The notes under the pieces were generated by a model that saw nothing but the letters and a program-made list of their open reading frames with translations, did no database searches and was not told where the DNA came from. Positions 58,549 to 64,000 of a stretch of DNA of 64,000 nt are shown piece after piece. This stretch comes from CAMCHP01 sp036835325. Lineage in GTDB: Bacteria > Bacteroidota > Bacteroidia > Flavobacteriales_D > Sanyastnellaceae. Every line of letters begins with the position of its first letter. The stretch's first letter is position 1. The DNA lies in the NCBI GenBank assembly GCA_036835325.1, contig DAITMF010000013.1, forward strand, positions 1 to 64,000, written 5' to 3'. Both the position numbers and the translations under genes were made by a program.

Positions 58549-59648
58549 GTCGCGGTCAAAAGCTGGGTAAACCGCGGCCATCCCATCCGTTTATTGAGGT
58601 CGTCAAAGGCGGTGTTTATGTTTTGCTCGCTGCGCTCGGATGAGAACCAGTGCTCAATGGCACGTCGTAAGTCGTCAGAATTGCCGGGTTCAGCGAAGCA
58701 ACCGGTCCATCCATCCAAAATATATTCTTCCAAACCTCCCACACGGCAGGCAATTACGGGCCTTTGAAAGTGAATGGCGTGGGCGGTTACGCCGCTTTGG
58801 GTAGCCGAACGGTAGGGCAATACCACGGCATCGGCAGCGCCAAACAACTCAGGAAGCTCGCTATCGTTGATGTAACGCGTTACCCAACTGATGCGGTCGA
58901 TAGCCGATTTCGACGGAATCTTGCGCAAGGGCGAAAGATCAATGTAAGGCTCACCGGCGATGATAAGGTGGTAGCTCTCGTCGAGTGCATTGAAGGCTTC
59001 CAACAGCAGGTCGAGGCCCTTGTAGTGGCGTATCAGCCCGAAGAAAAGCAGCACTTTTTTACGGTGATCAATCTTAAGCGATTGCCGAGCATCGGCCTTC
59101 GGTAAGGGTTTGATCAAACCTCCATCGTCGTAGATTGGATGGAACAACGTGCGCACAGTGGCATTTGGACGCCGCTGTTTAAGATCGCGCGTAACAGCTT
59201 CGGAGAGCGTGATAAAATCATCGCAGGCGTGGAAAAAATTCCCGCTCAGCAGGCGCTGCAGCGCACCTGCATCGTGCGGTGTGGCGTTGTGCAACAATCC
59301 GCTTACCCGTATTCCATTGAGGTTTTTGGCAACAGCGGCGAGCGATGGGGCCAAGTAGCCGGTCCAGTAAGGAAGAATTACCCATTCAACCCGTTGTTCG
59401 ATGAGGTAGTGGGCGGTTTTTTTCCAGGTCTTCGGCCGGATGGAGTCAAGCAACGCCGGCATGTCTTCGCTGGTTTGAAGCCGGTCGTACTGGCTTTTGC
59501 CGGGAAACAGCAATGCCGGGTACTGGCGGCTGAAGTTGACCGGAATCACGTCGTGGTTTGCCGCGCGCAAACCGTTCACCATGTGGGTGTTGAAGCGTGC
59601 GATGCCCCCGCGAAAGGGAGGAAATACCGAAACAATTGCAATCTTCAC
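58545..59648 (-). CDS. GT4 family glycosyltransferase
   Basis: A 367-residue GT-B fold glycosyltransferase. N-terminal VFPPFRGGIARFNTHMVNGL is the acceptor loop, and KKVLLFFGLIRHYKGLDLLLEAF, LFGAADAVVLPYRSATQSGVTAHAIHFQRPVIACRVGGLEEYI holds the E-x7-E donor-binding motif in a variant form (usual EG..A.A.G.PVI). It transfers a sugar to a lipid or polysaccharide acceptor on the cytoplasmic face; the sugar is unknown. A reverse copy of the CATCCATCC element (58707-58720) is in the gene. Its ATG is divergent from the thiolase gene 74 bases away. Confidence 0.88.
   Translation of the reverse strand: MKIAIVSVFPPFRGGIARFNTHMVNGLRAANHDVIPVNFSRQYPALLFPGKSQYDRLQTSEDMPALLDSIRPKTWKKTAHYLIEQRVEWVILPYWTGYLAPSLAAVAKNLNGIRVSGLLHNATPHDAGALQRLLSGNFFHACDDFITLSEAVTRDLKQRRPNATVRTLFHPIYDDGGLIKPLPKADARQSLKIDHRKKVLLFFGLIRHYKGLDLLLEAFNALDESYHLIIAGEPYIDLSPLRKIPSKSAIDRISWVTRYINDSELPELFGAADAVVLPYRSATQSGVTAHAIHFQRPVIACRVGGLEEYILDGWTGCFAEPGNSDDLRRAIEHWFSSERSEQNINTAFDDLNKRMGWPRFTQLLTAT
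58707..58720 (+). repeat. CATCCATCC/A-tract element inside GT4 gene
   Basis: Plus strand CCATCCATCCAAAA. Sense of the gene reads GGATGGATGG. Confidence 0.5.
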
Positions 59649-59698
59649 GTCCGAAAGTTAGGATTTCATGCGGGTCAGTCAGCCCGCCGGCAAAAATC

Positions 59699-59706
59699 TA
59701 TCTTTG
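59699..59706 (+). promoter_or_regulatory. Candidate -7 box (TATCTTTG) for the thiolase operon
   Basis: Matches TAnnTTTG, 16 bases before the thiolase ATG at 59723. Confidence 0.5.
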
Positions 59707-59722
59707 CACCAGCAGAAAACCT

Positions 59723-60928
59723 ATGGACGCATACATCATTGACGGCGTACGAACCCCCGTCGGAAACTTCGGTGGAACCCTTTCAGCAGTTCGTGCCGAT
59801 GACTTGGCAGCACATGCCATCCGTGCCCTTATGGCACGACACCCGAACCTCAGCCCGGCTGCATTGGAAGATGTATACCTGGGCTGTGCCAACCAAGCTG
59901 GTGAAGACAACCGCAACGTTGCCCGCATGGCCAGCCTGCTCGCCGGTTTACCGGTGAGTGTGCCCGGCGAAACGGTAAACCGTTTGTGCAGTTCAGGGCT
60001 TGCAGCTGCAATGCATGCTGCACGTGCCATCCGAAGCAACGAGGGCGATGTGTTCATCGCCGGAGGGGTAGAGCATATGACGCGCGGTCCGTGGGTGATG
60101 AGCAAGGCGTCAACCCCGTTTGGCCGCGACAGCGAACTGCACGACACCAGCTTTGGCTGGCGTTTTGTTAATCCGGCCATGAAAAAACACTACGGAGTAG
60201 AGGCCATGGGTGAAACCGCCGAAAACCTTGTTGACCTCTACGGCATCGCACGCGATGACCAAGATGCGTTTGCATACCGCTCTCAAATGAAGGCGGCTGA
60301 AGCCCAACGCAATGGCCGTTTGGCAAAAGAAATCGCTCCGGTGAGCATTCCACGCAAAAAACAAGACGACCTCATTTTTTCGGAAGATGAGTTTATCAAG
60401 TCGTCTACAACTGTGGATAAGCTTGCCGCACTCAAACCGGCCTTTCGCAAGGAGGGTGGCAGTGTTACTGCGGGCAACGCGTCGGGTTTGAACGACGGTG
60501 CCGCAGCTTTGCTCATCGCTTCTGAGAATGCCATTGCTACGCACGCAATCAAGCCGCTTGCGCGCATCGTGAGTTCGGCGGTGAGCGGTGTTGAACCGCG
60601 CATCATGGGCATCGGTCCGGTCGAAGCGTCAAACAAGGCCCTTTCGCGCGCCGGTATTTCGATGAATCAGGTCGATGTGATTGAGCTCAACGAAGCATTT
60701 GCAGCACAAAGTTTGGCGTGCATTCGCGCATGGGGTTTGGCCGATGATGACCCGCGCATCAATCCGAATGGGGGAGCAATTGCAATCGGTCACCCGCTGG
60801 GGATGTCAGGTGCACGCATTCTCTATTCAGCGGCGCTTGAACTTTCGCTCACCGGCAAGCGGTATGCATTGGTCACCATGTGCGTGGGAGTGGGCCAAGG
60901 CTATGCGGCCGTCATTGAACGCGCCTAA
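59723..60928 (+). CDS. PaaJ/PcaF-like 3-oxoadipyl-CoA thiolase
   Basis: A 401-residue thiolase. The catalytic Cys is in NRLCSSGLAAAMHAARAI (residue about 90), the His in NGGAIAIGHPLGMSGARIL and the second Cys in TMCVGVGQGYAAVIE. The very strong match of YLGCANQAGEDNRNVARMASLLAGLP and EHMTRGPWVMSKA to 3-oxoadipyl-CoA thiolase (PaaJ/PcaF) points to aromatic catabolism, cleaving 3-oxoadipyl-CoA to succinyl-CoA and acetyl-CoA; a 3-ketoacyl-CoA thiolase with broader specificity is possible. It starts a three-gene unit with the PaaY-like and TrmN6-like genes (nine-base gap, then a four-base overlap). Confidence 0.9.
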   Translation: MDAYIIDGVRTPVGNFGGTLSAVRADDLAAHAIRALMARHPNLSPAALEDVYLGCANQAGEDNRNVARMASLLAGLPVSVPGETVNRLCSSGLAAAMHAARAIRSNEGDVFIAGGVEHMTRGPWVMSKASTPFGRDSELHDTSFGWRFVNPAMKKHYGVEAMGETAENLVDLYGIARDDQDAFAYRSQMKAAEAQRNGRLAKEIAPVSIPRKKQDDLIFSEDEFIKSSTTVDKLAALKPAFRKEGGSVTAGNASGLNDGAAALLIASENAIATHAIKPLARIVSSAVSGVEPRIMGIGPVEASNKALSRAGISMNQVDVIELNEAFAAQSLACIRAWGLADDDPRINPNGGAIAIGHPLGMSGARILYSAALELSLTGKRYALVTMCVGVGQGYAAVIERA

Positions 60929-60937
60929 ACGAAGACC

Positions 60938-61534
60938 ATGTTTTACGAATTCAAAGGATTTCGCCCGGTTGTTCACCCCAGCAGCTATGTGCATCCGCAA
61001 GCAGTGGTAACGGGAAATGTAACGATTGGAAAAGACTGCTACATCGGTCCGGGGGCTGCGCTTCGCGGCGATTGGGGTGAGATTGTTGTGGAGGATGGTT
61101 GCAACATCCAAGAAAACTGTACCGTTCACATGTTTCCGGGCGTAACGGTGGTACTGGAAGCCGGGGCACACATCGGTCACGGAGCCATCGTACATGGTGC
61201 GCGCATCGGCCAAAATGCCATGATTGGGATGAATGCCGTAATCATGGACGACGCCGTCATTGGCGCAGGAAGCATCGTTGGGGCGTTGAGCTTTGTTAAG
61301 GCAGGCGAACAGATTCCTGAGCGCAGCTTGGTGGTTGGAAATCCTGCCAAAGTCATCCGTCAAGTCAGCGATGAGATGCTCGATTGGAAAACCAAAGGCA
61401 CGCGCTTGTACCAAGAATTGCCGGCAGAGCTGTACGCATCACTCAAACCCTGCGAGCCGTTGACAGAACCCCATCCATCCAAGCCCAAAAACGACATCCT
61501 TTACGCAACCTGGAACAAGCTCAAGGGCGAATGA
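60938..61534 (+). CDS. PaaY-like hexapeptide-repeat protein
   Basis: A 198-residue left-handed beta-helix protein of the gamma-carbonic-anhydrase/PaaY group. The hexapeptide signatures VHPSSYVHPQAVVTGNVTIG, CYIGPGAALRGDWGEI, NIQENCTVHMFPG and GAHIGHGAIVHGARIGQNAMIGMNAVIMD carry metal His residues. PaaY is a thioesterase accompanying phenylacetate degradation; the following SDEMLDWKTKGTRLYQEL is typical. The C-terminal EPHPSKPKND comes from a CATCCATCC element (61471-61491). It is nine bases after the thiolase and overlaps the methyltransferase gene start (ATGA). Confidence 0.9.
   Translation: MFYEFKGFRPVVHPSSYVHPQAVVTGNVTIGKDCYIGPGAALRGDWGEIVVEDGCNIQENCTVHMFPGVTVVLEAGAHIGHGAIVHGARIGQNAMIGMNAVIMDDAVIGAGSIVGALSFVKAGEQIPERSLVVGNPAKVIRQVSDEMLDWKTKGTRLYQELPAELYASLKPCEPLTEPHPSKPKNDILYATWNKLKGE
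61471..61491 (+). repeat. CATCCATCC/A-tract element near the paaY-like gene end
   Basis: CCATCCATCCAAGCCCAAAAA, translated as HPSKPK in the C-terminal tail. Confidence 0.6.
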
Positions 61535-62259
61535 AACCCGTTGACCAACGTCCGTTTCACTTTAAGCAATTCTCGATGCACCAAGATCGGTGTGCGATGA
61601 AAATTGGCACCGATGGCGTATTGATTGGCGCGTGGACAGCCGTTGAAGAATCGGGTAAAGCGCGTGTGCTCGACCTTGGCACAGGCACCGGTTTGGTGGC
61701 GTTGATGCTGGCCCAACGCAACCGCGAATTGGTGATTGATGCCATTGAAATCGATGATTCGGCGGCGTTACAAGCCCAAGAAAACGTTGCGTCATCACCC
61801 TTTGCCGGTCAAATCACCGTTCAACATTCTGCTGTACAAGAATGGAAGCCGGACTTTCGCTACGACCACATCGTGAGCAATCCACCTTTTTTCAATGCCA
61901 AGCCTGTTTCACCGGATGCGCGGCGGACGAAGGCACGGCACGATTCGAGCTTACCGGTGAGTGCTTTGGCAGAAGCGGTAGGTCGGTTGTTGAACTCCGG
62001 CGGACGTTTTTCGGTAGTTTGGCCCAAAGAACGCGAAGCCGAACTTGAAACTGAATTGGCGTGCTACGGCCTCCACCTCGAACGCCGATGTTCGGTTTTC
62101 CCGACGGGCGACAAACCATGTCACCGAGTACTGTGCACCTACGTGCGTGCAGAACCTCAGGAAGTGCTTGAAGAGACCTTGGTCATTGAGCAGTGGGGAA
62201 GAGCGGGGTATTCAGCCGGCTTTCTAACGCTGCTCAAAGAATATTACCTCGACTTTTAA
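61531..62259 (+). CDS. tRNA1(Val) (adenine37-N6)-methyltransferase TrmN6-like
   Basis: A 242-residue SAM-dependent methyltransferase. The SAM motif is VLDLGTGTGLVALMLAQ and the catalytic loop is YDHIVSNPPFFNAK, the N-P-P-[FY] motif of N6-adenine methylases. The N-terminal FHFKQFSMHQDRCAMKIGTDGVLIGAW matches YfiC/TrmN6, which methylates A37 of tRNA1-Val. It overlaps the PaaY-like gene as ATGA; the longer frame from 61384 reads inside that gene and is not used. Its stop overlaps the opposite-strand START-like gene by four bases. Confidence 0.92.
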   Translation: MKPVDQRPFHFKQFSMHQDRCAMKIGTDGVLIGAWTAVEESGKARVLDLGTGTGLVALMLAQRNRELVIDAIEIDDSAALQAQENVASSPFAGQITVQHSAVQEWKPDFRYDHIVSNPPFFNAKPVSPDARRTKARHDSSLPVSALAEAVGRLLNSGGRFSVVWPKEREAELETELACYGLHLERRCSVFPTGDKPCHRVLCTYVRAEPQEVLEETLVIEQWGRAGYSAGFLTLLKEYYLDF

Positions 62260-62642
62260 GAACCGAGAATGCGCTTGAGGTTCTCGATTTGGCTGTCCCA
62301 CAAAAGCTTACCCTCGTCAAGTTCATCCTCGTCGGCGTAGTCGGTCACAATCAACGCCGTTTCGCCGGTGAGCGCATCGATGCGAATGCGGAGTTCGAAG
62401 AAGCACTCGTGGCCTTCATCTTCCAATTCAAGCCAGCGAAATCTGACGAATTCTTCGCGTTTCTTGGCAATCAAACGGGCCTGTTCTTCGCTTGAATCCC
62501 AAAAGAAGGTGAACACATCGTCTTTTATGTTTACATCGTCGGCAAACCATTCTGACATGCCGCTTGGGGTGCTCAGGCAATTAAAAAGTATACTGCGTGA
62601 TACATTGAGGATGTATTCTCGCTGGAAACGGACTTTCTCCAT
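62256..62642 (-). CDS. START-like domain protein
   Basis: A 128-residue protein of the START-like group common in Bacteroidota: FQREYILNVSRSILFNCLSTPSGMSEWFADDVNI at the start, WDSSEEQARLIAKKREEFVRFRWL, then ILVTDYADEDELDEGKLLWDS-type acidic end. The fold resembles AHSA1/SRPBCC proteins, but no ligand or partner is known. It is a compact stand-alone gene convergent with the methyltransferase gene and preceded by about 200 bases without a clear gene. Confidence 0.85.
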   Translation of the reverse strand: MEKVRFQREYILNVSRSILFNCLSTPSGMSEWFADDVNIKDDVFTFFWDSSEEQARLIAKKREEFVRFRWLELEDEGHECFFELRIRIDALTGETALIVTDYADEDELDEGKLLWDSQIENLKRILGS

Positions 62643-62801
62643 ACACTGGTGTGATTCTTCTGGTCAGCGTGGAAGATAGGCATTTTCATTGAAGCGCAGG
62701 CGAATTTTTTCATTGCTCATCCTTTTCAATTGGAATGATTGAAATGAACGCCATTGAAAATCAACACGAAACGGTAAAGTGCGCAAAGTTCACATCAGCG
62801 C

Positions 62802-62830
62802 TTGCAGAATTTACAAAAGTGGTATATTTG
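62802..62830 (+). promoter_or_regulatory. tRNA-Met promoter
   Basis: -33 TTG (62802-62804), 18-base spacer, -7 TATATTTG (62823-62830), 18 bases before the tRNA 5' end. The only feature I can support in the 206-base gap 62643-62848. Confidence 0.6.
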
Positions 62831-62848
62831 CGCCCCGATAACGGAAAT

Positions 62849-62922
62849 GGCGAGGTAGCTCAGCTGGTTAGAGCGCATGATTCATAATCCTGAGGTCGAG
62901 AGTTCAAGTCTCTCTCTCGCTA
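62849..62922 (+). tRNA. tRNA-Met (CAT), elongator type
   Basis: Cloverleaf of 74 bases: acceptor GGCGAGG pairs with TCTCGCT (two G-U wobbles), D stem GCTC/GAGC, anticodon loop TTCATAA (anticodon CAT), T arm GAGAG-TTCAAGT-CTCTC, no encoded CCA. The anticodon stem CATGA/TCCTG has a T-C mismatch in the middle. The overall sequence resembles elongator tRNA-Met of Bacteroidota rather than initiator or Ile2. Confidence 0.92.
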
Positions 62923-62923
62923 C

Positions 62924-62951
62924 AAAAAAGGCGGTCATTGACCGCCTTTTT
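62924..62951. terminator. Bidirectional terminator after tRNA-Met
   Basis: GGCGGTC/GACCGCC stem with three-base loop, flanked by A-run and T-run, two bases after the tRNA; also serves the opposite-strand thioredoxin-like gene ending at 62971. Confidence 0.88.
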
Positions 62952-62970
62952 CGTTTCTGTGTTGTTCAGA

Positions 62971-64000
62971 TTATGCTTTTTTCTTGGCTTTATCGTCGCG
63001 CACAGCCTTATCGTCGCGCACGGCTTTGGCCTTGGGTTCACCGGTCGCATCGCTTTTCGAATCGCCTTTTTCCGAAGCCTTCTTACCATCGGCGGGCAGT
63101 TCGTCGCCTTCGAGGCGCATCAGCAATTCTTCGAGCTGTTCGGCACCGAGTTGTTTGGCAATGATTTTCTTGTCGGCATCGAGCAAGAACATTTTTGGTG
63201 TTGAGAATACATCGAAGGTGCTTCTGAAGTTGAGGCTTGGCAAGGTAGTGATGCCGCCGTAGATCAATTTGGTTGCTGAATCGCTGGCGTTGATGGCCGG
63301 GTTGTCGCTCACGTTGATCCAATCATCGATGTCACGCTCTTTGATGAACTTCAGCCAGGGCTCGGTTTCAAAGTCGTTGCCAATGGCATAAAACTCCAAG
63401 CCGCGCGGTTTCCAGCGGGCATAGAGTTCTTTTAACTTGGGCATCTCTTTTTTACAGTGCCCGCACGAAGCTTCCCAAATGGCAATTACGGTGTACTTGG
63501 CGTTGATGTCGTACAAGGCTTTCCATTCGTTCTTTTCATTTGGAAGAATGATGTTGGGCACGGGTTCTCCGCACTGCACATACTTGAGTTCATCGGCGCG
63601 TTCAACGATCTTCGAAAGCTGCTCTTCGGTAAGCCAATCGGCTTTGCCGGTGCGGTAGTAGGTATTGACCATGCTCACGAAAACTTTGTCCATGCACATC
63701 AAATTTGACTTCTCAGCGGTAAATGTGATGTGGTGCGCGATGTACTTGAAGGTGTCGTAGGCTTTCGCGCGGCCAAGGAGTTCGTGCGCTTCGCGGATGA
63801 GTGTATCGGGCACCTGGGGCACAACTTTGCTCCAATACTTGTCGAGGAGGCGGTGAAACATGGGGTCGCGTACGAGTCTTCCGTCGGTCAAGTCAACATT
63901 GTCCCAAAAGTGGTCGCGGTAGTAGTGGTACTTCCACAAGGCTTCGTTCTCAACACCGGTAGGGGTTGACGGAATTTCAGGCTCAAGGGTCAGCTTGAGC
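62971..64000 (-). CDS. Exported thioredoxin-fold protein (partial, runs off the window)
   Basis: The gene continues past 64000: the frame is open to the window edge, so the N-terminus is missing. The visible 343 residues start with a helical DUF5106-like region (WKYHYYRDHFWDNVDLTDG, HRLLDKYWSKVVPQVPDTLI, YVQCGEPVPNIILPNEKNEW), then a TlpA/thioredoxin domain with the redox motif in AIWEASCGHCKKEMPKLKEL and the cis-Pro region in STPKMFLLD. The C-terminus is low complexity and contains a near-perfect repeat KAVRDDKAVRDDKA. It likely catalyses disulfide exchange in the periplasm as a lipid-anchored or secreted protein. The exact start is outside. Confidence 0.88.
   Translation of the reverse strand, partial: LKLTLEPEIPSTPTGVENEALWKYHYYRDHFWDNVDLTDGRLVRDPMFHRLLDKYWSKVVPQVPDTLIREAHELLGRAKAYDTFKYIAHHITFTAEKSNLMCMDKVFVSMVNTYYRTGKADWLTEEQLSKIVERADELKYVQCGEPVPNIILPNEKNEWKALYDINAKYTVIAIWEASCGHCKKEMPKLKELYARWKPRGLEFYAIGNDFETEPWLKFIKERDIDDWINVSDNPAINASDSATKLIYGGITTLPSLNFRSTFDVFSTPKMFLLDADKKIIAKQLGAEQLEELLMRLEGDELPADGKKASEKGDSKSDATGEPKAKAVRDDKAVRDDKAKKKA

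Noticed and set aside
62664..62720. 18-residue minus-strand ORF before the START-like gene
   Set aside because: Starts with ATG and ends before the next gene, but is too short to support by sequence alone and has no identifiable role.
62992..63026. KAVRDD direct repeat at the end of the thioredoxin-like gene
   Set aside because: A simple low-complexity tail duplication in a charged C-terminus, not a separate element.

Overview
This window looks like the chromosome of a member of the Bacteroidota, most likely in or near the Flavobacteriales. The reasons are: type IX secretion C-terminal sorting domains (200-aa protein at 7239-7841, copper monooxygenase-like protein at 11311-12879), gliding-motility ABC transporter genes gldF and gldG, promoter boxes of the form TAnnTTTG upstream of many genes, no obvious Shine-Dalgarno sequences, a fused DAHP synthase/chorismate mutase, and LytTR and small single-domain response regulators. 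Base composition is close to balanced, coding density is very high, and there are no insertion sequences, phage genes or CRISPR arrays.

Layout. 60-3762: a tightly coupled trio of unknown envelope proteins (MORN-like protein, DUF2490-type outer-membrane protein, coiled-coil/MORN protein). 3775-7147 (minus): SpoIID-like protein, then lpxB, a small membrane protein and surE. 7239-14348: T9SS cargo, an AhpD-like protein, a HerA-like ATPase, small membrane proteins, a Crp/Fnr regulator, a secreted copper/heme monooxygenase-like protein and a membrane glycosyltransferase. 14392-19942: a beta-propeller/amidohydrolase fusion, tpiA, prmA and a Lon-substrate-binding-domain protein. 20024-23755: PspC and PadR pair, two very small genes (30-aa membrane peptide, 59-aa lipoprotein) and an M20 amidohydrolase. 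23780-29709 (minus): a four-gene cluster of LysM/degenerate lytic transglycosylase, two SGNH hydrolases and an MBOAT acyltransferase, the best candidate here for a dedicated cell-surface O-acetylation system. 29841-43882: LytTR regulator, M1 peptidase, a large hybrid histidine kinase, PBP4-like carboxypeptidase, HtrA protease and a second histidine kinase. 43879-50014: GH20 hexosaminidase, tRNA-Ala, a PaaG-like isomerase, a response regulator, DAHP synthase/chorismate mutase and a tRNA-Leu/Leu/Lys cluster. 50150-58548: GNAT-like protein, purC, phoH, a SAM hydroxide adenosyltransferase, then gldF-gldG-DUF4340-DoxX. 58545-64000: glycosyltransferase, paaJ-like thiolase, paaY-like hexapeptide protein, trmN6-like methyltransferase, START-like protein, tRNA-Met and a thioredoxin-fold protein that runs off the window.

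Common threads are envelope construction and turnover (lipid A, peptidoglycan, outer-membrane proteins, surface acetylation), signalling, and partial phenylacetate-type beta-oxidation (PaaG, PaaJ and PaaY homologues, split between two loci). Many neighbours are translationally coupled through ATGA or GTGA overlaps.

The most unusual sequence-level signal is a dispersed short element, one or two copies of CATCCATCC usually next to an A-tract (or the reverse complement), seen at about sixteen places in spacers, gene ends and inside genes. It is far more frequent than expected by chance and no annotated feature explains it.
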